A stretch of DNA of 64,000 bases from Bacillus sp. M6-12 (GTDB lineage: Bacteria > Bacillota > Bacilli > Bacillales > DSM-1321): the NCBI RefSeq assembly GCF_002860285.1, contig NZ_PGVF01000013.1, forward strand, positions 1 to 64,000, in the 5' to 3' direction. Numbering within the stretch: the stretch's first letter is position 1; each line of letters opens with the position of its first letter. Made by a program: the position numbers and the translations under genes. Shown here piece by piece: positions 26,801 to 37,727 of the stretch. The notes beneath the pieces are model-generated. The model worked only from the letters and a program-made list of their open reading frames with translations. It was not told the origin of the DNA and searched no databases.

Positions 26801-26995
26801 TTTTTCAGTAAACAAGAGTGAGTTTATACTCCCAACCCATACATGGAATTATAATAAGCAGTTAGCACCTGCTAACAAAATAAAGTCCGAGTTGGAGAAG
26901 CTAAACAATATAAATCCCAACCTGGCTTTACATTTTAATTTCAATTAGTTTTTCATTTGCCAGCAATCTGCGCTGCTCTCCCCCTTTTCCACAGT

Positions 26996-27027
26996 AAAAG
27001 GCCCGTCAATGATCGACGGGCCTTTTT
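26996..27027. terminator. Bidirectional terminator between the ATP-grasp pair and valS
   Basis: A perfect 12-base stem (26996-27007 with 27015-27026) with A run on one side and T run on the other serves both converging transcripts. Bases 26801-26995 show nothing else. Confidence 0.85.
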
Positions 27028-27035
27028 GTATGTTT

Positions 27036-29696
27036 TTATAGCTCTTTTAATTCACTAATTCTTCTAATTACAGCATCACGCTTTTCGCTGTAATCCTTTT
27101 CCTTAGCACGTTCTTCTTCGATAACTTTTGCAGGGGCTTTCGCTACAAAGCCTTCATTCCCCAGCTTTTTCTGAACGCGTTCGACTTCTTTGTTCAGTTT
27201 ATCCAGTTCTTTTTCCAGACGGGCTACTTCCTCTTCAATGTTAATCAGCCCTTGGAGCGGAAGGATAAGCTCCACTCCTGTAATGACGGCTGTCATTGCC
27301 TGCTCAGGTTCTTCTACTTCAACACCTATTGTTAGCTCCTCAGGATTACAGAAGCGTTCAATATAAGCACTATTCTTCTCTAGCTTGCCAAGTACAGTTT
27401 CATCTTTTGCTTTAAGAATCAGCTTTACTTTCTTGCTCAGCGGAGTGTTTACCTCAGCACGGATGTTCCGTACAGAGCGGATGATTTCAACAAGCAGCTT
27501 CATTTCCTCTGCTGCTTCCTCATCATTCAGCTCAGGACGTACCTGCGGCCACTGGGCAACCGTGATGGATTCGCCATTATGCGGCAAGTTCTGCCATATT
27601 TCCTCGGTAATAAATGGCATAAACGGATGCAGCAGTCTCATTGTATTGTCCAGTATATAAGCCAAAATCGAGCGTGTCGTTTTCTTGGCAGCTTCATCTT
27701 CTCCATAAAGCGGAAGCTTCGCCATTTCAATATACCAGTCACAGAAGTCATCCCAGATGAAGTTGTAAAGCACACGGCCGACTTCGCCGAATTCATATTT
27801 ATCAGCAAGTCTTGTTACCGTTTCAATCGTTTCATTTAATCGCGTTAAAATCCATTTATCAGCTACAGATTTCTCGCCGCTTAAATCAATTTCCTGGAAT
27901 GTCAGGCCTTCCATATTCATTAAGGCAAAACGGGAAGCGTTCCAAATTTTGTTGGCAAAGTTCCAGACAGACTCAACCTTTTCAATGCTGAAACGAAGAT
28001 CCTGGCCTGGAGAGCTGCCTGTGGACAGGAAGTAGCGCAATGAATCTGCACCATACTTGTCAATTACATCCATAGGGTCTACACCGTTGCCAAGCGATTT
28101 ACTCATTTTGCGTCCTTGTGCATCACGTACCAGCCCATGGATCAATACATCTTTAAATGGACGTTCTCCCGTGAACTCAAGTCCCTGGAAGATCATACGT
28201 GATACCCAGAAGAATATGATATCATAGCCAGTTACAAGAACTCCTGTAGGATAATAGCGCTTGAAATCGGCTGCTACCGCGTCTGGCCAGCCCATTGTTG
28301 AGAACGGCCATAATGCGGAGCTGAACCATGTATCAAGCACATCATTGTCCTGTACCCAATTTTCAATATCTTCCGGCTGTTTGTGGTTAACATATACCTC
28401 ACCGGTTTCCTTATGGTACCAAGCTGGGATTCTATGTCCCCACCATAATTGGCGTGAAATACACCAGTCGCGGATATTTTCCATCCAATGCAGGTACGTT
28501 TTTTCGAATCTTTCAGGCACAAAGTTAACCTTTTCAGACTCTTCTTTTTGCTGAAGCTCGACTGCGGCATCTGCGAGCGGCTGCATTTTTACAAACCATT
28601 GTGTCGATAGGTATGGCTCAACTACAGCACCGCTTCGTTCGGAATGGCCAACAGAATGAAGATGCTCTTCCACTTTGAAAAGAACTCCTTGGTCTTGAAG
28701 GTCTTTTACGATCTGTTTTCGGCATTCAAAACGGTCCATGCCCTGATACTTATCAGCATTTCCATTCATTGTTCCATCTTCATTCATGACAAGAATCCGT
28801 TCCAGGTCATGGCGATTGCCGATTTCGAAATCATTCGGGTCATGGGCAGGAGTTATTTTAACAGCACCTGAACCAAATTCCATATCCACATAATCATCGC
28901 CGACAATCGGGATCTCTCTTCCCGCAATTGGGAGCTTGACTTTTTTTCCGATCAAATGTTTATAGCGGTCATCTTCAGGATGAACTGCTACAGCTGTATC
29001 TCCCAGCATTGTTTCAGGGCGGGTTGTGGCAATTTCAATAAATCCTGAACCATCCGCCAAAGGATATCTCATATGATAAAAAGCACCCTGAACATCCTTG
29101 TAGATTACTTCAATATCAGAAAGCGCGGTCTTTGTGGAAGGATCCCAGTTGATGATACGTTCCCCTCGATAAATAAGCCCTTTACGGTAAAGCGATACGA
29201 ATACTTCCCGTACTGCTTTGGACAAGCCCTCATCCAAAGTAAAACGCTCTCGCGTATAATCAAGGCCTAGACCAATCTTTGACCACTGCTCACGGATATG
29301 GCTTGCATATTCCTCTTTCCACTTCCATGTTTCCTCAACAAACTTCTCCCTGCCCAAGTCATAGCGGCTGATACCATCATTGCGAAGTTTCTCTTCAACC
29401 TTAGCCTGCGTTGCGATTCCGGCATGGTCCATTCCAGGCAGCCAAAGCACATCATAGCCCTGCATCCGTTTCATCCGGGTTATAATATCCTGAAGCGTTG
29501 TATCCCACGCATGCCCAAGATGAAGCTTTCCTGTTACGTTCGGCGGCGGAATTACAATCGTATAAGGCTCTTTCTCCTGATCCTGCCCTGCTTCAAAAAA
29601 CTTGCCTTTTAACCACCACTCATAGCGGCCATTTTCGATGGACCCGGGCTCATACTTTGTCGGCATAGAGATTGAGTTAGTTTCATTGTTTTCCAT
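27036..29696 (-). CDS. valS: Valyl-tRNA synthetase
   Basis: Class I synthetase that charges tRNA-Val. The HIGH-type motif is seen in [14 protein letters not shown] near residue 50, the editing CP1 domain contains [18 protein letters not shown], and the KMSKS motif is [11 protein letters not shown] near residue 525. The anticodon-binding domain and C-terminal coiled coil ([20 protein letters not shown]) complete the protein. At 886 residues it is normal for the family. It is preceded by a T-box leader with a Val specifier, so charging of tRNA-Val controls read-through. GGAGG-type ribosome site GAGGAACC lies just before ATG 29696. Confidence 0.97.
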   Translation of the reverse strand: MENNETNSISMPTKYEPGSIENGRYEWWLKGKFFEAGQDQEKEPYTIVIPPPNVTGKLHLGHAWDTTLQDIITRMKRMQGYDVLWLPGMDHAGIATQAKVEEKLRNDGISRYDLGREKFVEETWKWKEEYASHIREQWSKIGLGLDYTRERFTLDEGLSKAVREVFVSLYRKGLIYRGERIINWDPSTKTALSDIEVIYKDVQGAFYHMRYPLADGSGFIEIATTRPETMLGDTAVAVHPEDDRYKHLIGKKVKLPIAGREIPIVGDDYVDMEFGSGAVKITPAHDPNDFEIGNRHDLERILVMNEDGTMNGNADKYQGMDRFECRKQIVKDLQDQGVLFKVEEHLHSVGHSERSGAVVEPYLSTQWFVKMQPLADAAVELQQKEESEKVNFVPERFEKTYLHWMENIRDWCISRQLWWGHRIPAWYHKETGEVYVNHKQPEDIENWVQDNDVLDTWFSSALWPFSTMGWPDAVAADFKRYYPTGVLVTGYDIIFFWVSRMIFQGLEFTGERPFKDVLIHGLVRDAQGRKMSKSLGNGVDPMDVIDKYGADSLRYFLSTGSSPGQDLRFSIEKVESVWNFANKIWNASRFALMNMEGLTFQEIDLSGEKSVADKWILTRLNETIETVTRLADKYEFGEVGRVLYNFIWDDFCDWYIEMAKLPLYGEDEAAKKTTRSILAYILDNTMRLLHPFMPFITEEIWQNLPHNGESITVAQWPQVRPELNDEEAAEEMKLLVEIIRSVRNIRAEVNTPLSKKVKLILKAKDETVLGKLEKNSAYIERFCNPEELTIGVEVEEPEQAMTAVITGVELILPLQGLINIEEEVARLEKELDKLNKEVERVQKKLGNEGFVAKAPAKVIEEERAKEKDYSEKRDAVIRRISELKEL

Positions 29697-29729
29697 CTGC
29701 GGTTCCTCCTAACAAATTTTACTGTACAA

Positions 29730-30006
29730 ATAAAAAACTCCCATCATCACAAAAGGACGAAGGGAGTTGTTCGCGGTGCCACCTTTTTTCCGAAACAACC
29801 TTAATAAAAAGATTGTTAGCTCGGCTCTCAAATGTTCATAACGGCTTTTAACCGGCCTCTGCTAACCATTTGGATCACAGAAGCAGCTCCAGGGCGACTT
29901 CAGCAGGCTCTCACTTAGAAACCTCTCAGCATACGGTTTCCTCTCTGAAAAGCAGTATTCCTCTTACTCTTCCCTATCTTTGCTTTTAAATCAATATTAA
30001 ATAATT
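29730..30006 (-). promoter_or_regulatory. T-box riboswitch leader of valS (specifier GTC, Val)
   Basis: The conserved T-box sequence GGTGGCACCGCG is at 29783-29772 on the minus strand, followed by a terminator stem (GGGAG arms at 29762-29768 and 29736-29742) ending in six T residues. The stem I distal loop region contains CTGAGAGG, and the specifier loop carries GAA-GTC-GCC with the codon GTC at 29898-29896, a Val codon. Uncharged tRNA-Val would pair there and with the T-box bulge, favouring the antiterminator. This fits the downstream gene. Confidence 0.93.
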
Positions 30007-30013
30007 CCTTACT

Positions 30014-30043
30014 ATATTACAGAAAAGCTTCCTGTCTAGTCAA
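30014..30043 (-). promoter_or_regulatory. SigA-type promoter of the valS leader
   Basis: TTGACT (30043-30038) and TAATAT (30019-30014) with an 18-base spacer, just upstream of the T-box stem I. Confidence 0.75.
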
Positions 30044-30229
30044 TATTCATTAACATTTTTTTCACATTTTATTCAGTTTCCCTGCATAGGTTCTTAAAAA
30101 TACACACTTTTCGGTTATTCTTCATATAATGGACTATACCATCATTAGTGATCGTAAAATTCAGTGGTGAAATGTAAAATCATGCGGATAGGGAAGTTCC
30201 TTCTATCTGTCAAAAAGGCAGGGATGACC

Positions 30230-30421
30230 ATGAAAAGGAGATACAATCCATATGCCTTGCCCCCCTGGCTCAGGTATATCAGAGGGGTATGCTGTCAGCT
30301 AAGCGTTCCTTTTTGTATTTTTCAGGGATTGCGTACTTTTTTTCTCCCAACCACATTCGATGTGTTTTTGTTAGCTATCTTTATTTTGCTCGCTGTCGCT
30401 CTGCATATGGAATGGATATAA
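30230..30421 (+). CDS. Small membrane protein, unknown function
   Basis: A 63-residue protein starting MKRRYNPYALPPWLRYI, then two hydrophobic segments (about residues 19-38 and 43-62) with two Cys, and ending HMEWI. The frame is open from 30164, but AGGCAGGG lies seven bases before ATG 30230. The YALPPWLRYIRG start is compact and looks conserved rather than random, which supports a real gene, though I cannot name it. It lies on the plus strand between the valS leader and ysxE and shares a strong terminator with ysxE. Confidence 0.6.
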   Translation: MKRRYNPYALPPWLRYIRGVCCQLSVPFCIFQGLRTFFLPTTFDVFLLAIFILLAVALHMEWI

Positions 30422-30512
30422 AACCAGGGAAATTATAATGGTAAACTGCAAAGGTTCCCAGGTTTGACTGCAAATTCTTTAGGCAGGGGAATGTTTAATC
30501 CATGATTTAAAT

Positions 30513-30575
30513 AAAAAAGCTGCCGGCAATCGGTTTAGGGGACGAAACCCTGAACCGGAAGCCGGCAGCTTTTTT
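30513..30575. terminator. Bidirectional terminator between the small membrane gene and ysxE
   Basis: A perfect 15-base outer stem (30513-30527 with 30561-30575) starting and ending in A/T runs, with a second inner hairpin around CGGTT/AACCG. It can stop transcripts from both sides. Confidence 0.9.
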
Positions 30576-30652
30576 CAAATACATACTTTCACGGAATTGT
30601 TTTCCCTTTTCACGGATCATTCTTTTGCCGTTCCGCACCTCTGCATTAATGC

Positions 30653-31690
30653 CTATTCCGCAGCCTGCTGCTGAGCGGCCTTTTTTTGCCGCTCCCGCTC
30701 TTCGACTTGCATGACAATGTATTCGGTATTTTTGAGGATCCAATAATCCCTTAAAAGTTTTGTTACGTATTTCAGTTCATTTTTGTCTTCTTTTTTTTCA
30801 AAATAGCTTTTCGCGATGGAAATCTGTGAACCTGGATGGGCCAGATAGCTCAGAAACAGCAGCATTTCATCCTCTTTTAATGGGAAATATTTAAAATAAT
30901 TATATAGCCACCCAACACAATCATCACAAGCCTGAGGATAGGCAGATGTTGATTTCCTCAGAAATGGCAAAAGATCAAAATGGGGAGGAACGGTTTTAGT
31001 GTTTTCAAAGTTGATAAAATGGCCGTATCCCCGTTCGTCCTGGATAAAATGCTGGGCAGACACCTTGCCATGGGTAATAACCGTTCTTATCTTTGCGGAA
31101 TCTTTCGATTTATCATACCATTCATCCAGCTTTTTCTCGGCATATGTCAGCGCCTGAAAGATATCCGTGTAATACATGCAAAAATGCAATTCAAAAGGTG
31201 ACATATACCATTTTTTTTCGCAATGCTTGATGAATTCACTAAGGAATTCTTTTTGTTTTTTCCATTGAGCCGAGATTTTTTCGTAGTGATGCTCACGGGT
31301 TTCTTTATTGACCGTTATTTCCTTCGCAGAGAGCGAGTGCAATCTCGCCAATTCCCGGAACATTTTATTGTGTTTTTCATACCGCTCTCCGCTTCCCTCA
31401 TTTGGCAGCCAAGGCATCAGGTAAAATAATCTGTCTTTCTGCAGGACCGCATATCTTCCATCAATGGTCGGATAAATAGGGACAATTCTGTTATAACCCT
31501 TTTGATACAAGAATTGGACATTACGGATAAAATCGATGCCATTCTGGGCTGGTATGGATTTTAGCGCAAATTGTCCCTGGTCCGTGTATATCCTCCTGAT
31601 GTTTCCAAACTCCTCGACATATCTTGGTGTCAGCCCGAAGCTCTGAAGAATATCATGTGTTTCTCTTATTAAATTCTCTTTGTTTGTCAC
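30653..31690 (-). CDS. ysxE: Spore coat-associated protein YsxE (kinase-like fold, CotS family)
   Basis: The 345-residue protein has the aminoglycoside-phosphotransferase/CotS-like pattern: an N-lobe with GQFALKSIPA, the hinge, VITHGKVSAQHFIQDERGY in place of the catalytic HGDLHxxN loop, and GHFINFENTKTVPPHFDLLPFL in place of the DxD metal site. HGDLH is changed to HGKVS, so a catalytic aspartate appears lost and a non-enzymatic coat role is likely. AAGGTGA lies about nine bases before GTG 31690; the upstream GTG at 31699 abuts that site. It follows spoVID after about 40 bases, as in B. subtilis, where the two form one sporulation (mother cell) operon. YsxE is a known coat component dependent on SpoVID. 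Confidence 0.88.
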   Translation of the reverse strand: MTNKENLIRETHDILQSFGLTPRYVEEFGNIRRIYTDQGQFALKSIPAQNGIDFIRNVQFLYQKGYNRIVPIYPTIDGRYAVLQKDRLFYLMPWLPNEGSGERYEKHNKMFRELARLHSLSAKEITVNKETREHHYEKISAQWKKQKEFLSEFIKHCEKKWYMSPFELHFCMYYTDIFQALTYAEKKLDEWYDKSKDSAKIRTVITHGKVSAQHFIQDERGYGHFINFENTKTVPPHFDLLPFLRKSTSAYPQACDDCVGWLYNYFKYFPLKEDEMLLFLSYLAHPGSQISIAKSYFEKKEDKNELKYVTKLLRDYWILKNTEYIVMQVEERERQKKAAQQQAAE

Positions 31691-31733
31691 AAGGCCCACT
31701 CACCTTCTTTGAACAGGGCGCATTTCTCTTTTG

Positions 31734-33326
31734 TTACCGCCTGTTTGTGGCCAGCTGAGGGATATAAAGTACCTGCCCCTCCTTCACATCCTGGGACGGA
31801 TCAAGGTTATTGCTATTCAATAATGCCTGAACACTGACATCATACCGGTCCGCCAATGTGCCAATTGAATCTCCCTGCTGAACAATACAAATCTTTAACT
31901 TTGCTAGTTCTTCCTCTTTATTCCCAAATAAATCTGTCAAAGAAATAAAGTCGGCTTTTTTATCCGTTTGCTGTCCCTGTGAGGCGTCACCCTTGCTTGA
32001 TGGCTGTTCTGCAGATGCTTTTTCCTGTCCGTACGTAATCTGAGGTCCTAGCATAACCGGTGTCTCTGGAACCTCTGCCTCTGCAGCCGGTGCTTCTGTC
32101 ATCGGCGCTTGTGGCTGCGCTGCTGCAGCAGGCTCTTTTTGCTGTTCTTCTGCAAGCGGCTGTGTCTCAGCTTGCTGCTGAACAGAAACCTCTGCTGTTT
32201 CCTGCGGAATATTTAAGAATGGAGTTGTGGTCTCCTCATCTTCTATTTCCCCACCAGGTTTTGTCTGAATTTCTCCAGCCGGATGCTGTGCTGCCTGACT
32301 TGTCGTTTCGCCTCTGGAAAATTGCAGTTGCGGGGTTTCAACAGACTCTTCCTGAACGGGTTCCCTTTTGGCAACTGCTTCAAAAGGAAGGAATAGATCA
32401 CTGCCATCTTCCTCTTTTTGATCCTGCTTGCTATAGTTTTCAACAGTGCTTTGCAGCTCTGCAGCTGGCCATATTTCTTCTTCATTCCGAACTTGCTCCA
32501 CATCTGATGCTGCTTTGATAGTATCAGCAAACAATGACTGATATGGCTCTTCATTAAAACGGTGCTCCTCGTTATCAATCTCTTGAGTATCCTCTGCTTC
32601 AAGCATTTGATTGTTCCGAACATCAGCAAGTAATTCTTCTTCTGACACTTCATCAGCGTCCGACCGCAACAATGCCTCCTGATGCAAATTTTCCTCTGCG
32701 AAATTTCCATATAGATTGGCCGGTTCAGTTCCCTCTGCCCGATAGTTGCCTGCAAACAGCGCATCTGCTAACGGAGCGTTCTCCTCATTTTCCAGTTCTG
32801 CTTCTGGGAGATACATAGAATCCTGCTGTAAAAACTCAACGCTGTCTGCGCGGCTGTTTTCTTCATCAACAGATAAATTATGCTGCTGTTCCCCGTAAAT
32901 TCCGGTTATCAGCAGGTCCGCTGACAGCTTCAGACAATTGTTTTCCGGCAGCAAATAATCGAACGTCTGAATTGAAACCTTTACTTCCTCTAGTGAATTG
33001 ATCCGATTATAAGGTATTGTTATATCTACAGGAAACCTGTGCATGAATTCCTGGAGCCCATTTTCCAGAGGTACAACCCTTTGGACTGTTTTGGGCAAAA
33101 ATGATTGTGTATAATCCTTAATCTCTAATTGTCCGGGCTGCTGCTCCCCCTTATACTCACCGACTAAATCAAGGGTCCCGCGAATAATAACATATTGCTC
33201 CATTTCCTCAATTGATACGTTTGGGTCAAGGGAAAGCGAGTACAGTTCTCCAACTTCCTGTCCTTTTTGAAACCAAATTGACTCTTCTAGTGTAAATCGC
33301 AGACACGATTGATTTTCTTTAGACAA
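31734..33326 (-). CDS. spoVID: Spore coat encasement protein SpoVID (LysM)
   Basis: SpoVID coats the forespore and drives encasement by the other coat layers; its C-terminal LysM region recruits partners. The protein starts MSKENQSCLRFTLEES (TTG 33326, with AAGGAGG eight bases upstream) and has 530 residues. The N-terminal domain (to about 190) matches the SpoVID start, including VQRVVPLENGLQEFMHRFP and IPYNRINSLEEVKVSI. A very long Glu/Gln/Ala-rich linker follows and a LysM domain closes it (about 480-525: VQQGDSIGTLADRYDVSVQA and VKEGQVLYIP). The frame is open far upstream, to 33704 inside hemL; that extension overlaps a terminator and hemL and is not real. Confidence 0.9.
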   Translation of the reverse strand: MSKENQSCLRFTLEESIWFQKGQEVGELYSLSLDPNVSIEEMEQYVIIRGTLDLVGEYKGEQQPGQLEIKDYTQSFLPKTVQRVVPLENGLQEFMHRFPVDITIPYNRINSLEEVKVSIQTFDYLLPENNCLKLSADLLITGIYGEQQHNLSVDEENSRADSVEFLQQDSMYLPEAELENEENAPLADALFAGNYRAEGTEPANLYGNFAEENLHQEALLRSDADEVSEEELLADVRNNQMLEAEDTQEIDNEEHRFNEEPYQSLFADTIKAASDVEQVRNEEEIWPAAELQSTVENYSKQDQKEEDGSDLFLPFEAVAKREPVQEESVETPQLQFSRGETTSQAAQHPAGEIQTKPGGEIEDEETTTPFLNIPQETAEVSVQQQAETQPLAEEQQKEPAAAAQPQAPMTEAPAAEAEVPETPVMLGPQITYGQEKASAEQPSSKGDASQGQQTDKKADFISLTDLFGNKEEELAKLKICIVQQGDSIGTLADRYDVSVQALLNSNNLDPSQDVKEGQVLYIPQLATNRR

Positions 33327-33441
33327 ACAAAATTCCTCCTTCCGCTTCTTCGGAAATACTAGATTATGCCAATACCATCCTATGAGGCAAAAGGAGATTT
33401 TATGACTCCTTATCAAAAAGCCCTTCCAATGAAAGAAATAA

Positions 33442-33471
33442 AAACCCTTTCCGGGTAAAAGGAAAGGGTTT
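33442..33471 (-). terminator. Terminator of the heme operon
   Basis: A perfect 11-base stem (33442-33452 with 33461-33471) ends in TTTTTATTTC on the minus strand, just after the hemL stop. Confidence 0.88.
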
Positions 33472-33483
33472 AGAAGTATAAAA

Positions 33484-34773
33484 TTATTTTGCCAATGCAG
33501 CAAATGCCTTGTCTGCAGCCTGGATTGTTTTTTCGATATCTTCATCTGAATGGGATGTCGAAAGAAATAATCCTTCAAACTGTGATGGCGGCAGGAATAC
33601 TCCCTGATTAGCCATTTCACGATAGTATGTTCCAAAGAAATCAAGATCTGAAGTCTTCGCAGTCTCATAGTTGATGACGTTTTCATTGGTAAAAAACAGG
33701 CCAATCATGGATCCTGCACGGTTAAAGGTGTGCGGAATGCCATGCTTTTTTGCAGCTTGCCCGATTCCTTCCTCAAGCATGTCGCCTTTTCTGATAAATT
33801 CCTTGTAAGTATCGGGAGTTAGCTGGCTTAAAGTTTCAAATCCGGCTGTCATTGCAAGAGGATTCCCTGAAAGTGTTCCAGCCTGGTAAATCGGACCGCT
33901 TGGAGCAATTTGCTCCATAATTTCTACTTTTCCTCCGTAAGCACCGACAGGAAGGCCGCCGCCAATTACTTTACCAAGGCATGTGATATCTGGCTCAATG
34001 CCAAAATGTCCCTGGGCACAGTTATATCCGACACGGAATCCAGTCATAACCTCATCAAAGATCAGCAGAGCTCCAGCTGAAGTCGTAATCTCCCGCAAGC
34101 CTTCAAGGAAACCTGGCAGCGGAGGAACGACACCCATATTCCCGGCAACCGGTTCAACGATGACTCCCGCAATATCTTCTCCATATTGTTCAAAAGCGTA
34201 ACGGACACCTTCTAAATCGTTGTAAGGAACAGTAATCGTGTTTTTCGCTATTCCTTCCGGTACCCCAGGGCTATCAGGCAAACCAAGCGTTGCCACTCCT
34301 GAGCCAGCTTTAATCAGGAGAGAATCTCCATGGCCATGATAGCAGCCTTCAAATTTCAAAATCTTGTTTCTTCCAGTATAGCCCCTGGCCAGGCGAAGGG
34401 CACTCATCGTCGCTTCAGTACCAGATGAAACCATGCGAATCATTTCAATGGAAGGAACTCTTTCAATGACGAGCTTAGCCAGCTCATTTTCACTGATTGT
34501 TGGGGCACCATAGCTTGTCCCAGTTTCAGCAACCTTTTTAAGCGCTTCTACCACACGATCATTGGTGTGTCCAAGAATCAGCGGACCCCACGAAAGAACA
34601 TAATCAATATATTCGTTTCCATCAATATCATAAATTTTCGAGCCTTTACCGCGTTCCATGAAAATCGGATCCATTTTCACTGATTTGAACGCACGAACAG
34701 GGCTGTTTACACCGCCCGGCATTAATTTCTTAGCTTCTGAAAATGCCTGTTTCGATTTCTCGTATGAGCGCAT
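33484..34773 (-). CDS. hemL: Glutamate-1-semialdehyde 2,1-aminomutase
   Basis: HemL converts glutamate-1-semialdehyde to 5-aminolevulinate with PLP or PMP. Motifs: [13 protein letters not shown] at the start, [20 protein letters not shown] (phosphate-binding), [10 protein letters not shown] and the PLP lysine in [17 protein letters not shown]. Length 429 is normal. AGAGGAAAACTT precedes ATG 34773. It is the last gene of the hemAXCDBL operon, separated from hemB by a 144-base gap that holds a copy of the dispersed repeat. Confidence 0.97.
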   Translation of the reverse strand: MRSYEKSKQAFSEAKKLMPGGVNSPVRAFKSVKMDPIFMERGKGSKIYDIDGNEYIDYVLSWGPLILGHTNDRVVEALKKVAETGTSYGAPTISENELAKLVIERVPSIEMIRMVSSGTEATMSALRLARGYTGRNKILKFEGCYHGHGDSLLIKAGSGVATLGLPDSPGVPEGIAKNTITVPYNDLEGVRYAFEQYGEDIAGVIVEPVAGNMGVVPPLPGFLEGLREITTSAGALLIFDEVMTGFRVGYNCAQGHFGIEPDITCLGKVIGGGLPVGAYGGKVEIMEQIAPSGPIYQAGTLSGNPLAMTAGFETLSQLTPDTYKEFIRKGDMLEEGIGQAAKKHGIPHTFNRAGSMIGLFFTNENVINYETAKTSDLDFFGTYYREMANQGVFLPPSQFEGLFLSTSHSDEDIEKTIQAADKAFAALAK

Positions 34774-34799
34774 AAGTTTTCCTCTTTTCCTATTGTGCT

Positions 34800-34905
34800 A
34801 GGTTTACGCAAGCCTTTATCGGGGCTGGGTGCTGGAGCTAGACATCTGTACTGGTTAAAAAAGTTATACTTTCACATCTAGTTAGAAAAGCATATTGTAC
34901 TGTTT
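34800..34905 (+). repeat. Dispersed intergenic repeat, copy A (inside the hem operon)
   Basis: The gap between hemB and hemL contains GGCTGGGTGCTGGAGCTAG and ACATCTGTACTGGTTAAAAA then AGTTATACTTTCAC, matching the end consensus seen in copies B, C, E and (more divergent) D and F. Only the distal part of the element is present here. Confidence 0.75.
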
Positions 34906-34917
34906 TTCGCCGGTCAA

Positions 34918-35901
34918 TTAACCTTTTAGCCACTGTGCAATATCTTTTGCAAAATAAGTAATGATTAAGTCAGCACCAGCCCTCTTGAAGCCAGTATGCA
35001 TTTCCATTACTATTTTTTGCTCATCAATCCAGCCATTTTGTGCGGCCGCTTTTACCATTGCATATTCCCCGCTCACATTATAGGCAACTACAGGCATATT
35101 GAAATTGTTTTTTACATCACGAATGATATCCATATAAGCAAGCGCAGGTTTAACAATCATGAAATCAGCACCCTCAAGTACATCTGATTCTGCCTCGCGA
35201 AGGGCTTCCAGCCTGTTTGCCGGATCCATCTGGTATGTCTTTCGGTCACCGAACTGCGGCGTGCTGTTTGCCGCATCACGGAATGGTCCGTAAAAAGCTG
35301 AGGAGTATTTTACCCCATATGACATAATCGGGATATCTTCATATCCTGCATCATCCAGGCCTTTTCTGATAGCGGCCACAAATCCGTCCATCATGTTGGA
35401 AGGAGCAATAATATCGGCTCCAGCTTCCACTTGGCTTACAGCCGTTTTTGCAAGAAGGTCAAGCGTTGGATCATTCAGGACCTTGCCGCCTTCCACAATC
35501 CCGCAGTGGCCGTGGCTCGTATATTCACATAAACAAGTATCTGCTACTACGACGACATCAGGAAAATCCTTTTTAACAGCTCTTGTTGCCTGCTGTACGA
35601 GACCGTTATGACTAAATGCCCCCGTGCCATGTTCGTCCTTATCATGCTCATGAGGCACTCCGAATAGGATGACAGATTTAATGCCAAGCGACGTTACTCC
35701 TTCCATTTCGGCCTGCAGATTATCTGTCGAAATCTGGAATACTCCGGGCATCGAAGGTACTTCATTCCTGATTTGCTCCCCATCCGCAATAAAAATCGGA
35801 TAAATTAAGTCCTCAACATGCAAATGTGTTTCCCGTACCATATCCCTTATTGTACTGTTTTGACGCAAACGGCGGTGTCTATTGAATTGAAGGTTATCCA
35901 T
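34918..35901 (-). CDS. hemB: Delta-aminolevulinic acid dehydratase (porphobilinogen synthase)
   Basis: HemB condenses two 5-aminolevulinates to porphobilinogen. The zinc-binding run [16 protein letters not shown], the active-site lysines in [15 protein letters not shown] and [11 protein letters not shown], and the C-terminal [16 protein letters not shown] are all visible. Length 327 is normal. Start ATG 35901 has AGGAGG three to four bases upstream. It belongs to the hemAXCDBL operon. Confidence 0.97.
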   Translation of the reverse strand: MDNLQFNRHRRLRQNSTIRDMVRETHLHVEDLIYPIFIADGEQIRNEVPSMPGVFQISTDNLQAEMEGVTSLGIKSVILFGVPHEHDKDEHGTGAFSHNGLVQQATRAVKKDFPDVVVVADTCLCEYTSHGHCGIVEGGKVLNDPTLDLLAKTAVSQVEAGADIIAPSNMMDGFVAAIRKGLDDAGYEDIPIMSYGVKYSSAFYGPFRDAANSTPQFGDRKTYQMDPANRLEALREAESDVLEGADFMIVKPALAYMDIIRDVKNNFNMPVVAYNVSGEYAMVKAAAQNGWIDEQKIVMEMHTGFKRAGADLIITYFAKDIAQWLKG

Positions 35902-36003
35902 CTATTTTCCTCCTATGTAAATCTATATTTAAAAAGCAATTATAAGTTCCAGCGTCAGCATTCTCTGATTATAACTTTGCATCATTATTATATGTTATCA
36001 CAA

Positions 36004-36786
36004 TTACACCCTATCCTTTAAATAGGAGCCTAGTTCATCAATCATAGCCTCTGCAGTATACACCCTAGGGCTAGCTGCAACACTTAATCCATATTTTTCC
36101 GCTGTCTTCCGGGAAATTGGCCCAATACAGACAAAATGAAGTCTGCTGATTTTGCCGCCAAGATTATAATCGTTTACAACTTGTACAAAATGTTCCACTG
36201 TTGAAGAGCTTGTAAAAGTAACCACATCTGCTTCATCGTTTTTCAGGACAGAAGCGAGCTTTGCTTTGCTATCCTCCGGCATGATTGTACGATAAATAGT
36301 CAAGTCCTCACAATAAACGCCGGCATTAGTCAGCGAAGCAGAGATAATATCTCTGGAAAGGTTTCCTTTCAAAGCCAGAACCTTAGCCTTTTCCTTGATC
36401 ACAGGCAAGAACTCCCGGATAAAGGCTTCTGCCACAAATTCCCGAGGCATAAAATCAGGTTTTATCCCATAGCCCTGAATAGCTTCACATGTTTTATCGC
36501 CAATTACGGCTGTTTTAGGCAATGAACCTGTATATCCCGTTTGCTTAAGCGCTTTAAAAAAGAAGTCAACTCCATTTTTGCTTGTGAAAATTAGCCAGTC
36601 AAAATGAGGCAGCTGAGTTAATCTTTGAGTGACATCATCAAATTGATCCGGAAAGGCAAAATCAAGAAGGGGAATCGCAAGCGGTACCCCTCCCAGTTTT
36701 ATTATCCTTTCGATCAGCCCCGATGACTGTTCCCTAGCCCTTGTTATGAGAATTCTTTTCCCTAAAAGAGGCTGGCTGGAATCCAT
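36004..36786 (-). CDS. hemD: Uroporphyrinogen-III synthase
   Basis: HemD closes and inverts ring D of hydroxymethylbilane. The family is poorly conserved, but the opening LLGKRILITRAREQSSGL, FTSKNGVDFFF, AVIGDKTCEAIQGYG, the second domain VVTFTSSSTVEHFV and CIGPISRKTAEKYG are characteristic. The start ATG coincides with the hemC stop region (36786), so the two are coupled. Length 260 is normal. Confidence 0.93.
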   Translation of the reverse strand: MDSSQPLLGKRILITRAREQSSGLIERIIKLGGVPLAIPLLDFAFPDQFDDVTQRLTQLPHFDWLIFTSKNGVDFFFKALKQTGYTGSLPKTAVIGDKTCEAIQGYGIKPDFMPREFVAEAFIREFLPVIKEKAKVLALKGNLSRDIISASLTNAGVYCEDLTIYRTIMPEDSKAKLASVLKNDEADVVTFTSSSTVEHFVQVVNDYNLGGKISRLHFVCIGPISRKTAEKYGLSVAASPRVYTAEAMIDELGSYLKDRV

Positions 36787-37718
36787 TACTTGTCGAGCTC
36801 CGCTTTTACATTATCAATCAGCTGTTTACCGCCTTTTTCAGTAAGCTGCCGAGCTGTTTCAATTCCAACTGCTCTCGGATCCGTACCTTCAAATCGTTCC
36901 TTGTAGATAATCTTTCCGTCCGGTGAGGCAACAAGTCCTGTTAAAGCAATGTCACCATTATCAGTAACAGTCGCAAATCCGGCAATCGGAACCTGGCAGC
37001 CGCCTTCCATCTTGTCCAGGAAGGCTCTTTCTGCCTCTACTGTTCTTTTTGTTCTTTCGCAAGTCAGTTTTGCAAGCTCTGCCAGGAGGCCGGCATCATC
37101 ATCACGGCACTCAATAGATAATGCTCCCTGGCCTACTGCCGGAAGACAAAGCTCAGGCTCCAGGAATTGAGTTACAACTTCCGATTTCCATCCTAATCTT
37201 GCAAGTCCTGCCGCAGCCAATATGATAGCATCGTATTCTTCATCCTTCAGCTTTTGAAGGCGGGTGTCAACGTTTCCGCGAATCCATTTCACTTCCAGAT
37301 CAGGTCTTATTGCCAGAAGCTGGGCGCTCCGGCGCAGGCTGCTCGTTCCGATTATCGCACCTGGCTGGAGCTCTTCAAATGGTATATCGCCTTTTGATAT
37401 CAGTACATCTCGATGGTCTTCCCTTGGAGGAATACAGCCGATTGTCAGCCCTTCCGGAAGCACTGCAGGCATATCTTTCATGCTGTGAACAGCCATATCA
37501 ATTTCCCTGTTAAGCATAGCCTGCTCAATTTCTTTTACGAACAAGCCTTTTCCGCCAACTTTTGAAAGTGTCACGTCAAGAATTTGATCGCCTTTTGTTA
37601 CGATCTCCTTCACCTCAAACTCGTAAGGAACACCAAGGCTCTTCAATTGATTAATCACCCAGTTCGTTTGAGTAAGGGCAAGCTTGCTTCTTCTTGAACC
37701 AACAATTATTTTTCTCAT
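36786..37718 (-). CDS. hemC: Hydroxymethylbilane synthase (porphobilinogen deaminase)
   Basis: HemC polymerises four porphobilinogens on a dipyrromethane cofactor. Motifs: [39 protein letters not shown] with SMKDMP after it, [24 protein letters not shown], and the cofactor-binding cysteine in [15 protein letters not shown] near residue 240. Length 310 is normal. Ten bases after hemX, overlapping hemD. Confidence 0.97.
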   Translation of the reverse strand: MRKIIVGSRRSKLALTQTNWVINQLKSLGVPYEFEVKEIVTKGDQILDVTLSKVGGKGLFVKEIEQAMLNREIDMAVHSMKDMPAVLPEGLTIGCIPPREDHRDVLISKGDIPFEELQPGAIIGTSSLRRSAQLLAIRPDLEVKWIRGNVDTRLQKLKDEEYDAIILAAAGLARLGWKSEVVTQFLEPELCLPAVGQGALSIECRDDDAGLLAELAKLTCERTKRTVEAERAFLDKMEGGCQVPIAGFATVTDNGDIALTGLVASPDGKIIYKERFEGTDPRAVGIETARQLTEKGGKQLIDNVKAELDK

Positions 37719-37727
37719 TTTATCCTC

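Noticed and set aside
26760..26948. A 62-codon plus-strand frame after the ATP-grasp pair
   Set aside because: It starts inside the second ligase in another frame and lacks a ribosome site and any motif.
33327..33704. A 126-codon N-terminal extension of spoVID
   Set aside because: It overlaps the hemL 3' end and its terminator. AAGGAGG before TTG 33326 and the family start at MSKENQSC-like sequence give the real start.
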